From: Microplitis mediator
Lineage: Eukaryota > Arthropoda > Insecta > Hymenoptera > Braconidae
Reading direction: 5' to 3'
Assembly: GCF_029852145.1 (NCBI RefSeq)
Contig: NC_079969.1
Span: forward strand, 8,184,001 to 8,248,000
Length of the DNA stretch: 64,000 nucleotides
Part shown: piece by piece, positions 11,085 through 24,900 of the stretch
Position numbering within the stretch: the first letter of the stretch is position 1
How the letters are laid out: each line of letters opens with the position of its first letter
The notes under the pieces: model-generated
What the model saw: the letters and a program-made list of their open reading frames with translations, nothing else
Told to the model about the DNA's origin: nothing
Databases searched by the model: none
Program-made: the position numbers and the translations under genes

Positions 11085-12400
11085 TATTATCACCTTCATA
11101 TATGATCACATCTGATCATATATGAATTTTATAGTCATGCATAACCACGCCTGATTTTATATGATTACGCCTGGTCTTATGTTTATATGACTATATCTGA
11201 TCACATACTTTGATAGTCATATCTAATGACTACTAATCATGATTCATATGGTCATACATAATCATGCGTAATCATAAATGGTCTTACCTAATCATATATA
11301 ATTTATATGCTCGTACCTGATTACTTCAAATCATGATTTATACGAATATATACAATCACTTCTGATAGTATATAATCACTCATGATAATAATTAATATAG
11401 TCGTACATAATCATGTCTGTTTATGTATAATCTGATCATATATGATCACATGATTACATCTCTTCATATATGAACATATAATAACACCTGTTCATATATA
11501 ATTACACTTGATCATATATGATCACATTATTACACCTGTTCATTAGGGTGCTTCGTTTGAGATGATTATTTTTTTCCAAGTGCCGTGTCAAAATATCATT
11601 GTACACATTGAAAAAAAAATTATCACTAAAGATGAGCTCTTAATTTTAATTTTAAGTACTCGCTAAATGAATTTGAAATTTTTCTATTTAATTAACACGT
11701 AAATTTTTTTTTCAATGATCTATAGTTTCGCGGAATTTCAAGATATTTAATCGGCCATAGTTTGAAATCACAGAGGAACCTTTCCTCTGTAAAAGAGCTT
11801 GTAGCTAATTTATGTTTTGTAAGCGGCCTCACCGGTAAAAAATCTTAAAGCCAATTTTTTCTCGAATTTCATGGTTTATTTTATTTTACTCACAAAACAC
11901 TAACTTAACGACAAAATTGTACACGACTTTTTGATAGGGAATTTTATTTCCAACAAAAAAAGTCGTGTAAGCCATTACCGTAGAGCTAGTAGTTTTCGAG
12001 ATAATTCCAATTACATATCTCAAAATTTGAAAAATCGCTGTTTTATCCAAGATTTTGAAACTTTTTTATACAATTATGGCCGAAGAAATATATAATATAT
12101 CCTGGTTAATATATCATCAAAAATATGTTATTTAATACGAAACTGTCTCCTATTACACTTCCTTCGTCTTTTCTTGACTCAACCCAAATGCCTTTGTTTG
12201 ACTATCGGAAGCTTTTTTAATTACTACCTCTCTCAATAAAAAAATAATTGTTTCATACTTTTCATACTTACATATGAATGAAAAAAAATAGTCATCTCAA
12301 ACGAAGCACTCTACTGTTCATATATGATTACACTTGATCATATATGATCACATCTGATCATCATATGTAATCATACGTGATCATATCTCCCAAGTACAGG
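11085..12400. repeat. ATATGATCATATA-type array, interrupted
   Basis: Degenerate repeats of TGATCATATATGATCACA-like units run from about 11085 to 11543 and resume at 12314-12395. Between them sits a fold-back element flanked by CTGTTCAT. Similar arrays occur at 13465-14165, 20520-21955, 23355-24310 and 50735-51285. Confidence 0.75.
11544..12313. mobile_element. hAT-like fold-back element (770 bp)
   Basis: Termini TAGGGTGCTTCGTTTGAGAT and ATCTCAAACGAAGCACTCTA, with an exact 8-bp target duplication CTGTTCAT on both sides (11536-11543, 12314-12321). No transposase frame. It is inserted in the GATC-motif array. Confidence 0.85.
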
Positions 12401-13464
12401 TAAAACGCATAGATACTTTTAATTAAGTTTCTGGAATGAGGATTTGATACGTACGATTAGAAAAATTATCTGCTGGTCCAGTTATTCGATTCAAGATGGC
12501 GGATTAATCTAAACATTTTTCATCAATTATTCATTTATTTATTTTATTTATGACTGTATTACAATCATTTTACAAAAGAATATTAATTACAACTAATAAT
12601 CTATATAATTATATATATATGTATATAATTAATTTTAATTTGTTTTATAAAAATAAAAGTATCACGAATAGTAACTATTAACTACATTAAACTATTTATT
12701 TAAACTGATAATTATAAACTATAAAAAAATATTTCATTTTAATTATAATATAATTTTATATTTGTTTATAATTTATTGCTTATTAATTAATCGACTTTTA
12801 AAAATTTGTAAATTGTTAAAAAACAAAATATTTCATAAATTTTCATTTCATGAATCATACTCATTTATTTTTTTAACATTTATATTTCATAAATTTTACT
12901 GTTTATTTTTTCCAACAAACATTTATCATTTTTTTATATATTTAATCATTAACAATCATTAAAATATTGAAAGGGTCCTTTATTTTAGAGCAAAGATTTT
13001 TTTTTTTCAATTGTAACACGGTAACAATTACTTGAATATTAATTGTTATTTAAAATAATAATAACCGGTTTTTTAAAATCATTTGAATTAAATAATTTAT
13101 AAAATAATTACCAATTAAATTTATCGCATTCTAAAGTTAATTAATAAACATGATTAAAATTACAACTGTATTGTTTGTCTTTTTTAAAGTTTTGTTTACT
13201 AACCAAAAAAAAACTTTGTTCTAAAATTCCGCACCTTTATTGTTAATATTGTTGATAAATTCTGGTTTACTTTCAAAGGCGATTGTTTATATTATATATT
13301 TGTAGATAAATGCAATAATTGTTTTAAAAACAATACGTAAACAATAGTGTAATGGAAGAATTATCGGGCAAAAAATCCTAAAAAAAATCTGGACAGTAAA
13401 ATCCTAGAGATAACAATTTTTACTTAAATTGTTGTACTTATGTACAGCTGCCTGGTATAAAATA
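12401..13464. other. AT-rich spacer, nothing recognised
   Basis: No gene seen. One CAAGATGGCGG (YY1/Pho-like) site occurs at about 12493. The 66-codon open frame at 12762-12962 is low-complexity AT sequence. Confidence 0.4.
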
Positions 13465-14165
13465 TTCATATATGATCATATAGAATACTAAGATTTAGTT
13501 GGATACTAAAAATAAATATATCTGATCATATATGGTTATATAACAGAAGTAAAATTTCGATCACATACAACCATATATGTCATCTGATGACATATATGAT
13601 CAGACTATAATAGATATGATCATATATGATCACCTGTATGATCATATATGAATACCTATTTTTGGTTGGATACCAAAAATAACTTTATCTGATCAAATAT
13701 TGTCATATATAAAAAATGAAATTTTGATCGTATACAATCACATATATCAGAAATCATATATAATCATATATAATATGAAATATAGTGATCGCGAATTGGA
13801 TATGATCATATATGGTCACATAAAATACTCAAATTTGGTTGGATACTGAAAATAATTTTATCTGATAATATATGATCATATATCAGACGTAAAATTATGA
13901 TATCAGATATGATCATATACAATCATATATGATATCAGATATGGTCATATATGATCATACTAGGCATATGATGTGAGTGTTTTTATATTTATTTTGGATC
14001 AGATGATATCATATATGTTCAAATGTGATCGTATATGCTCATATATGATCGTACGTATCCATATAATCATTTGTAATCATAGAAGATATTATATGTGGTT
14101 ATAATTATTAATATTTATGATCACATACGATCATATGTGATGTTTGAACGTACATATGATCATAA
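13465..14165. repeat. ATATGATCATATA-type array 2
   Basis: Irregular units combining GATCATATATGATCA with TTTGGTTGGATAC(C/T)AAAAATAA spacers give a rough higher-order period of 150-180 bp (about 13490, 13660, 13830). No coding signal. Confidence 0.7.
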
Positions 14166-14230
14166 TTGAATATTTTCACCGGATAATATAAAATAAGTAT
14201 CTTTGTTTAGGATTTTTTTACCGACACCCA

Positions 14231-14434
14231 ATGGAAGATCAGCCGAACAAATTTTATTTTAATCGCAAAATAAAGAGTAAAAAAATTTCAGTCTTAAATC
14301 GTAATAAAAAAAGTAATAGTAATTATAATAATAATAATTCGTGGAAACAAAACAAAATGTTTAATTGCGTGACAAAATATTTGTCTCAATTACAAAATAC
14401 AAGAAATATTTCATTGTTTCAACCGATTACTGAG
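14231..14434 (+). CDS. Doubtful first exon, hypothetical protein
   Basis: An open frame of 68 codons begins ATGGAAGATCAGCCG and ends near a consensus donor (GA|GTAAGTTT at 14433-14434). The protein is Asn/Lys-rich (SNSNYNNNNSWKQNK) with no recognised domain. No following exon is visible before shotgun on the other strand, so it may be chance. Confidence 0.2.
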
Positions 14435-14439
14435 TAAGT

Positions 14440-15979
14440 TTAAGTTTAGTATATTATAAAAAAAAAAAAAGAAAGGCGATGAAAAATATAAATACAAGTT
14501 ACAATTATTGTTCTTTAATTAATTAATTTAATTTCGTTTGTTCTTCAGTAATAAAAAAATTAATTTACACTAACCTATAAATTATAATATGGTCATTTTT
14601 CCTTTGAAAAATTTCTATTCCTCTTTCATTGTTTTTAATTATATCCTATAATATATACTACGCTATAAATAATCATATATATGTGTACATATATATTTAT
14701 AAGCGAAAAAAATTTGTTTTAATATAAAAATCACTTTGATTTTTTTAGCTGCCATCGGCGTTCGTACATAAACAAATTAATTTTTCTTTGGCGTATTTTA
14801 ACGCTTTCGAAACAAACTTTTTTTTTTGTTTGATTGTTCACGAAAAATTAATGTATATGTACGTGGAATGATTAATCAATAACTACTTATAGTTAATTTA
14901 CTACTTTTTTCTGTTTTAAAATAAGGCGTATTTAAGGCACAGAATTTTTTTAGTCTTGTTTTGAAAAAAATATAATTAATTATTTTTTTTTTCTCGTATA
15001 AAATTCCGTAATTAACCTTCAAAATTATCATACCAATATTTAGTATAGTATTAATAATAATAATAATTAATAGTAATTAAGTACATAATAACATTATTAC
15101 GTAAATGAGATTTTTTGTTTTTTACTATCAAGCTCGTTACTGATAATTATTAATTAATAATAATCATTATTATTTATATTAATGGTAATTATTTAGGTTG
15201 GTAATAATTACCTTTGCTGATACTAATAATTAATGATGACTTTCTACTAATAGTAATAATACCTACTAGTAATTATGATATTTCTTACTATTAATCATAA
15301 TAATTATTATTAATTACTGTAATTATTAAAATTAATAATATTGACTGTTCATAATAATATTTACTACAATCAGTCACAATCATCGTTATTAATCACAGTA
15401 TTAATTACTACTAATAATAATCACTATTAATGGTGGTAGTTATTACTATAACGATGGTATTTATTAATATCAATAATAGTGACTGTTAATGATAATATTT
15501 ACCACGATCAGTAACAATGATCGTTTTTAATGACGATTTTTATCATTAGTAATCACGGTAATAATTACTGTTAGTAATATTAACTATTCATAGAAATATT
15601 TAATATCATTAATAATAATAATCGTTATCGATGACAGTATTTATTACTGAAATAATTATTATCAATGGTATGTATTACTATTAATGACAGTAATCATTAC
15701 TGTTGGTAATATTCTCTATTTTTTAAGATTTTTTAAAATCGTTAATAATAATTATCGTTATTGATGACAGTATTTATTACTACCAGTAATTGTAACTGTT
15801 CATGTAAATATTATTACGATTACTAATAACAACACGGAACTAATAGTTCTAGTTGCTAATAATGACCTTTGTTGTTAACAATAACCAGTAATAATTACAA
15901 GTAATTAAAACCTATCATCATTAATATAAATAGTTATGATTATATATAATAATAATTATCAGTACTAATCACAATAAAA
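14440..15979. other. Low-complexity TAATAATTACT region
   Basis: From about 15040 the sequence is a degenerate mix of TAATAATTACTGTTAATAT-like trinucleotide-rich blocks, with repeated GACAGTATTTATTACT phrases. It lies just after the shotgun stop codon and may be its 3' UTR or downstream sequence. Confidence 0.45.
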
Positions 15980-18900
15980 TCAACACCAACTTTCACTCTC
16001 TCGTTCATCATTACCAGTATTTCTTATTCTAGGCATAGGCGCTGGTCTATTATCATTATTAATACCACTATTATTACCATGATTATCATCTTGTCTAAAT
16101 CGTCTACGTCTACATGCATCATTATTAATATTACTGTCATTATCAACATCAACACCAACATTATCATCATCATCTTCGTCATCATCATCATCATCATCGC
16201 TCGGTTCCTCGCCATACATATCAGCCAACTTTCTAAATCTTGGTCCAAAATTAGACAAATAATTAAATTTCAAGTCACCATCATCAGTACAAGATGCCAA
16301 TGACGACAATGAACCATCTGAATTACCATCACCTTCATAAGCATAATGCCGGACATCATCAAATGGATTAATGTCCGGATCTTTATCACAATTTGATTTT
16401 TTTCCATCCAAAAAACTACAGATGTCCGGTATTTCATCATTACCAATACCACCTTTGCCTTGATTGATAACAGAAGCAAGTTTCGAATCAATGCCGCCAT
16501 TACCGCCACCTAGGACGCTCGGAGAATCATAAATTCGTCTTAGGACATTCAAATCATAACCAGTATCTACTTCACCGCCACCTTCATCTTCGTAATTTAT
16601 TATATTTTCTCTAATGTCATCCATGTCTTTATAGTGTTCATCACTTCTACGTCTGTGTGCGAATATTCCCGCAACAAGTAAGAACAATATTATCAAACAA
16701 ACGGCAATAACAACCCAAAAGTTTGTATCCAGTGAAAATGATACTGCCTTAGCCATTCCGCTGTCACATCCGGCGTAGGCATTTTTAGCCAAAGCTAAAT
16801 TACCAAAATTATAAGTGTTACCATTGATAGTCATGTTGCGAATGCAACCGTAGAAACCACGATCAGTGGGAGTGAAAGTCCAGTTAAACAATGTAGATAG
16901 TTCATGAAAATCAGTAGTTCCTAGTCCATTGCCGCCAATTTGTACAGGCGAATTAACATTAAGAAAATCATTGTCACCTGGCGGGCCACCTAAACTCATA
17001 CAATTCGACCCACCGCAATTGTCTATTTTCATTTCAACAACGGACTTGGTCCAGTAAATATCAATCCGATGTTCTTTACCGTCACTAAGCTTTGTTTGTG
17101 TCTGTTCAAGTCGAACTGTACCACTGCCATAGTTTACATACAAAACCGGATATCCATTTTGAATTTCTAAAGACATAAAGTCTTGAACCCCAAGAGTTTT
17201 GCTGTAAATCATCGGACCGATGTAAAATACTAGTCCAAAATCATTGAATGTTTTTAGTTCAACTCCTAGATGTGAATCATCACAGGCTTTTTCAAGAGCA
17301 GGCATAACTGCCCACCCATCGCCATGGAAAGCGATGTCTAGTAACTCGCATCTTGGTCCTTCGAGCCCTGGCGGACACTCGCAGCGTTCAGTACCGATTA
17401 TTTCACCAGAGCGCATTGGGGTGCCAGCAAGCAAAGGCGTTCCGCCATTGAGACACACGATTGGTTCAGCAACATGACACGTACACTGAGGATCAACGAT
17501 GGCTCGAACGCCAACAAATGATGTCAAGTTTGTGTAGACAACATACGGCCGGGTTCCTGATATGTTTAAATAATTACGGCATGAATTATTACAGTGAACT
17601 TGCTCTTGCAGACACTCATCAATGCTGACCATCATTATGTCCATCTCTAATTCACGTTCGATATTAACCGCATGCCGGGATACGATAGTATTTAATTTTT
17701 CCGCAGCATAGTACGGGCTTCCGTGGGCCGAAAAACGAACATCCAGCAAAGGCACTCGTTTCTTAGTATCCTTACTTTGGAATCCTTGCTGATGAGGAGA
17801 CACCAGTACCGTAAAGACATCAATATTATCAATGGTCGTGTTTAATATTGTCGCTAATCGCTCATGGAAAATATCTTTCTTGCTAATATTTGAATCTTTT
17901 CTTGGCGCAACAAATTCTTCAGGCGTTGAACCATAAAATCTTATCGAACCAGATTTAACAACAGCTTCTTCGGGTATTAATTTAACTGTTACATTAACGT
18001 AAGCATTAACAGTATGACTAGGAATCAGCGGACTCGATTCTTTGACAACGAATTTTAATAAATAAGTATTATCAACCCAAGTATTTGATGAGAGCATTGT
18101 TATCATACCAGTATGTGGGTCTAAACTAAATCCTTCATGATAATCACCGCCGTCTAACCAAGAGAAATATTTATCTGGTAAATCCCAATCGTCTAAATCA
18201 TTGACGTAAACCCGCCCGATTTCAGTATCTTGAATTACATCTTCACTGTCTAGTTGATTCTTTCCTTTGTTTTTGTAATTGTATACAAAAATAGAACTGG
18301 TACCTTCTTCCATACGGTTGTCATTTTCATCACCAATGACAATAGTCAGCGTTGATGTACCGGTCATTGATCTAGGACGTCCACTGTCGCTAATAACGAT
18401 CGGTAATTCATATTGTTTGCATTCTTCACGATCAAAAACAACATTCGCGCGTAAATCGTCACCGATGATACTGAATTTTTCAAATAAGTCAATACTATTA
18501 TCAGCTGCCGGGTCTATTGAAAAATGGAAGGGCGGTCCGTTTTCATCTGAATCAAAATCACGGGCGCGTAATTTTGTAATATTGTCTGGCTGTTGGTTTT
18601 CATACCAAACTACCGGTTGGATCATATCTAAAAATGGCGCGTTGTCGTTAATGTCTATCAGGGTTATGTTGACCATCACCAATGCCTGCAGTGCCGTTGG
18701 AGCTCCATCTTCATCACGCGCCATCACGATAACTGTCCACATGGGATAACCTGTCGGCGGATCGCGATCCAACGGTTTTTTCAGTTTAATACAACCAGTT
18801 TTGCTTATTTCTAACAGAGGCTGCTGGTCTTCTTTGACAATAAAATACGCGATATGTTGATCTGCGCTACGGTTCTTGATATCAGGATCGTAAGCGCTCA

Positions 18901-21900
18901 CTTGGGTCAAGCAGCCATCGATAAGTTTTTCTTCCTCAATTGTTGGATTGCGATCGAAATCTTGTGTAAATATTGGGGGATTGTCATTTACGTTTTCAAT
19001 AAATATTTTGACTGTTGCATTGTCGGCATACATGCCATCAAATGCGCGTACTGTTAAATTATACTCTGTTATTTTTTCGTAATCAAGTGGACGTTTTATA
19101 CGAATTTTACCAGTTGTACCTTCAATGTAAAAACTGTCATCCGCATTACCGGCAATTATTGAGTAAATAACAGGACTAGCTGTGTCATTGTCATCAGCTT
19201 TTACTTCAGTAACTAGTGCATTGACATTCGTATTTTCTAGAATTGAATTTGCGGTGTAAACGGAACGATTAAAATGCGGTGGGTTATCATTTTTGTCGGC
19301 TATTTCGATACGGAAATCTTGTTGTCCACGATTTGGTTCTCCGGTTTTGTATAAAGCACTGGGTGAATTGTCTGTTGCTATTATTTTGACATTATAAGTA
19401 TCGACTTTTTCACGATCGAAAGTTGTCAGAGTTGTTATATTACCGGTATATTTATCGATTGCAAAATAATCTTTGTAATTATCTAGTTCATAGGTAACTT
19501 GATTGTTGGCTTCTGTTCCGTCATGATCGATAGCGCGGACCTGCATTACTGGTACACCTGGTAACTCATTTTCTAAAACGCTTCCTTTTTTCATTTCAAC
19601 AAAAACGGGAATATTGTCATTGACATCCAATACTTGGATGTTGACAACCGTTTCGGCGGCTAAATCATAATTGTTTTGAACACGAACGATCAAAGTGTAT
19701 TCGGTAACTCGCTCGTAGTCAAGATGCTGAGCTAATTTTATGTGCGCAGTATTACCTTCGGATTCGAGACGAAATGTGTTGGCTTTGTTTGCTTGTTCTG
19801 TTCCACCGGTAACTAATTCAAATATAAGACCGTTTGGGTTGTCGGGAATATTTGAAGCGGCGGTTACTTGAACTAGTGATAGATCAAAACCAGTAAAATT
19901 TTCGGGAATTAAAAGTGGGTTTAGAGTATTGGCTGAAGTTCCTAAAAATGTGGGAGCTTTTTTGTAAGAGTCAACGACACGAATTTCCAAATCTATTTCA
20001 CTGGCTTTTGGCTCTGGGCGACCGAGATCTTGGGCGCGGGCGATCAGGCGAAATTTGTAATCGGGACCATGCTGTGAACAGTAATAATTTATATGGTTAA
20101 TGATAATTTATATGAGGTTGGAAAAGAGTTTTTGTGGAATTTGGGGTCAGGGGTTACCTTAATTGCTTGGCTGAGATAAATAACTCCAGTTTTTTCGTCT
20201 ATTTTGAAGTAAGAAGCGTCATCGGTATTACGCGATGCAGTGAGACTGTATTGGATTACGGAATTATTACCGTCGTCGATATCTGTTGCTGATACGCGCA
20301 TCACCTCGGCGTTTGGCGGGTGATCTTGTGGCACTGATTCTGTGTAAACCTGCGCATAATTTATTTTTTTTTAATCACTAAGTAATATTGTTTTTTTTTT
20401 TTTAAGGAAGTTTTTGTTGTCATCTAGAAAACTGTTTAAAAATTCTAGTCATTTTTTATGCCCTCGGTTTCTTATTTTTATTTTTAATATTTTTCATTTC
20501 ATTAATTCTTATAGAAATTATATGAGCTGGAAAAAATACTCAGATATGATCATATATAAATTTTATGCATGATTAAATATAAACATATCGATCATATATG
20601 TATAAATTCGAACATGAACATATATGATCATATCTGATATTAAGCGTGATCATGAATTAATATAAATATGATCATATATGATTGCATACAATTATATCTA
20701 ATATCATGTATGATCATAATCAAGTAAGTATATGATCGTATAAGATATCATTTATGATCATAGCTAAATAGTACTTGTATCATATATGGCAAGATATATT
20801 TATATATGATCATATACGATATCACTTATGATCATATATCATTATTTACAATCATATCTGATATAACACATGATCATGAATAAATATTTATATGGTCATA
20901 TCAGATATTATATATGACTATGAATTAATATAAATATGACCCTATTTTAATTTTTACATGACCATGCGTGGTAATATATATTTAATATTGTGATTAGATA
21001 AAAGTAATCATATATGATCTATGTGGTCATACATGGTTATATATGATCTATATTAGGGTGATTCAAAAAATAACAAATTCATTTTTTGATAAATCTATTG
21101 TTCAAAAGTTATTTGAGGTTGAAGTCGAATTCATATTAAATTTTGAGATCTTTTTACTTTTCCGGCGAAACTATCAGACCTATAACAAAATATCATTAAA
21201 CTTTTTTGTAGACAATTTTGTTCCCTAGAAGTTTTTCTTGCAAAGTTTTTTCGAATTTCGCATTGTTTTCTTGTTATTTTCATTTTAATGTCAAGCTCAT
21301 AAAAAAAAATAGTCTACTGATCGATTTTAAGAGCTTGACATTAATATAAAAATAACTAGAAAACAATGCGGAATTCGAAAAAACTTTATTGGAAATAACT
21401 TGTAGGAAATAAAATTGTCTACAAAAAAGGTCAAATGATATTTTGTAATAGGTTTGATAGTTTCGCGGGAAAAGTAAAAAGATTTCAAAATTTAATATGA
21501 ATTCGACTTCAACCTCAAATAACTTTTGAACAAATAGATTTATCAAAAAATGATAAGAAACTTTTTTTGTAGAGCATTCAATTACCGACAAAAATATGCC
21601 TGCCAATTACTTCTATGACGCATCGTTAGCCACTTATAAAAATCAGAAGACGCAAAAAAATTTTTTCCATATTATTCTTATGGAAAATAGAAAAGTGCAA
21701 CGCGAAACTTCTTAATGTTAATATAAAGAGCTCTAATTTTTACAGGCGTCTTTTTTTATCTAAATGAAACTTTTGAACCTGTTTCCGAGAAAAAAAAAAA
21801 TTTGTTATTTTTTGAATCACCCTAATCTATATGCTCGTACGTGGCTATACATATATGGCCATATATGCCTGCAATGATCATACATGATCACATATAGTCA

Positions 21901-24900
21901 TATATGGTCACATGTGGTCATATGTGATCATGTAGATCCTATATGATCTTCTGAATATTTTTTTTCCAAAAAATTAAACAAAAATGACTAAAAAATTTTC
22001 AACGCAACATTTAAATTTTTAAATTTAAAACTTTGAAACCCAGTAATAATTACCCGTTAATTTTCTCTTAAAAAATTTTAATTTACGTTTCAAGAAACAA
22101 ATTATCTCTAGATGACAATACTTGATAAAAATACTTATAAATAATACTAATAATATTACTATTAATTATTAATTAATATAAACAATTAAATTAATGAGTT
22201 AATGCATTAACAATTAACATTAAGCAAACAGCAAACCTTTTGTATTGTTTGCATGGTAGTAAATCCTCGTAAGACCTATTAAAATTACTATTCATTTATT
22301 TATTCATAAAAAAAAAAATAAATAATTCGATTAATTAAGATTTAGAAAAAATCTAGTGCTTTATAATAAAAACAAGCATCACAACAAAAAATTGTGCGTT
22401 CTAATGGCTTTAATTAGGCTTATGCATGGTTAGATAAAATAAATGAAATGAATAAATGAATATTTAAAAAAAAAAATAAAAAAATAAAAAGACTAATACA
22501 CTTACGACTTTGTCAAAGACCGGCGCATTATCATTAACATCTTCGATTGTTACTTTAAATGTACAAACATCATCAAGTTGTGGGCGACCATTATCTGTTG
22601 CTAATACTGTTAAATATGCTTCTTTTTCACGTGCCGGTTCATCTCTATCTAATACCTGAGTTGTTTTTATCAATCCAGTGACATTATTTATTTCAAATTT
22701 TAATTTTTCACCAGGTGCCGTGACAAAACTGTAAGTTATTGTACCTAAAAAATTTTTATTTAAAAAAAAAAAAAGAAAAAAAAAATCATAAAATTAAAAA
22801 TGGAAACAAAAAATAATATAAAAATTTTTAGTTAATAATTAATGTTAATTAATTTAAACCAAAACGAGCAACGTGCAAAATGAAAACACGAACACGTGCA
22901 TATATTTAATAATATATTAATTACCTCCTTCATCTGGTGGATCACGATCTTCAGCGTGTACTGTTATAACAATAGTACCTGCGGGTTCATCTTCTTTAAC
23001 TCTTGGTGCCAATTTAAGACAATCATAAAATACAGGTTTATGATTGTGATTGTCATCTTTTGTCTATAATAATTATAAATTTAACATATATTATTATTAA
23101 TTAATATGATTTAATTTAAAACTATTAATTAAATTTATATAAAATTACCACTGAATCTTCAATATTGAAATACTGTGAACGGAAATCTGCTTGTCTTGTG
23201 TGTCTTAGATTTGCTGCTTCTAAAAAAAAAAAAGTAATCATAAGTATGTGCGTGGAATATATTTTATCAGCAGGAAGTAATATGATTAATTAAAATAACT
23301 AGAAGTAGTAATGATATAAATTTTAAGGGAATTTTCTGTATTGGCTTAAAAATTCAGAGAAAAATACTGAGATATGATCATGACCAAATACATATTATGA
23401 TATTCATATACATTACGATACTAAAAAATGCCTTGATGTGATCATATATACCATATCTACGAATGATCATATATATGATCGTATTTATAATACTCATATT
23501 TATTTGGATACTAAAAAATGGCTTAATATGATCATATATAACTATTTATATGAATGAGCATAGATATATGATCATATATATGATACATTTGAGCAGGTAC
23601 GACAAATGTTTCAATCTGATCATATATGTACTCATATTTATTCGAATACTATAAATTATTTATATCCAACAAATATGATATTCATATCTGCTCAGATACG
23701 AAAAATGTTAAATCTAGTCATATATGATCATACATATGATACTAATATTTATTCAGATACAAAATATGGTTATGGTCATGTATAATTATTTGTACGAATA
23801 ATCATATATATGATCGTATATTAATACTAATATTTATTTAGATATCAAAAAATGTTTCAATCTGATCATATAGTATTATTTATACGAATAAGCATAGATG
23901 TGATCATATATATGATACTCATATCTAAGTGGATAGTAAAAACGGTTCCATCTGAACGTATATAATACTCATATTTATTCGAAATATGATATTCAGATAC
24001 GGAAAATCGTTCAATCTGGTCATATATTATCATACATATGATACTCGTATTCATTCAGATACAAAATATGGTTTAATCTAGTCATATATGATCATATATA
24101 TGAATACTCAAATATATGATCATATATGACCATTTTTTATATGATAAATTTTTTTAATGAAAACTCATATATATTCAAATGCTAAAAATGTTGCATTCTG
24201 ATCATATATAATCAGATATGTAAGAAAAGTCCCTCTGATAAAATATGAATACTTATACATGACCACATACAGAAAAAGTTCCTATCTGATCATATATGAT
24301 CATATATAATAAATTTATAAAACTAAAAGTAGTTATTAGAAAAATTTCTATTGTTTTTTTTAACGAATTACATATTATTGCAAAAAATAATTTTAAAAAT
24401 ATACACAATTATTTTTAAAAGGTTTTCGCGTGTGTTTTTTCAAATTTTATATATATTTATATTTAATTTATTTATCTGCTAATTTAACTGTCATATAATT
24501 TTCTATTAAATAAAATAGGAATTTTTTTGTTGTTTTTATAAAATCAAATATTTTTTAAATAGTGATACCTTGAACTAAAAATATAAAGACAGATTGATAC
24601 TATTATAAAAATTCGATTTTCAAGAATAATCGATTAATAAATAAAATATACACAGATGATAATTTAAATATTTATCTAAACTTCAGTAAATATCCGGGGC
24701 AAAGTAATATTATAAGGTATTACGAGTACTCTAGTTTTTTTTATCACGCAACTGTATCTAAGTACGATAATTTTATCGATTTTTTTTCAACTGATATATA
24801 TATTTTTATACATATACATATATTTTATTAATAAAAAATGTGACTAAGAAGTATATTAAGAAAATCTTACGAATTTAAAAAATTTAAGTGGTGGTATGTA

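Noticed and set aside
11085..14165. ATGATCATA arrays as CRISPR
   Set aside because: Units are degenerate and lack constant repeat length and unique spacers; the genome is eukaryotic.
16024..20100. Many frames on both strands over the shotgun last exon
   Set aside because: Shadows of the long cadherin frame; no splice logic or domain of their own.
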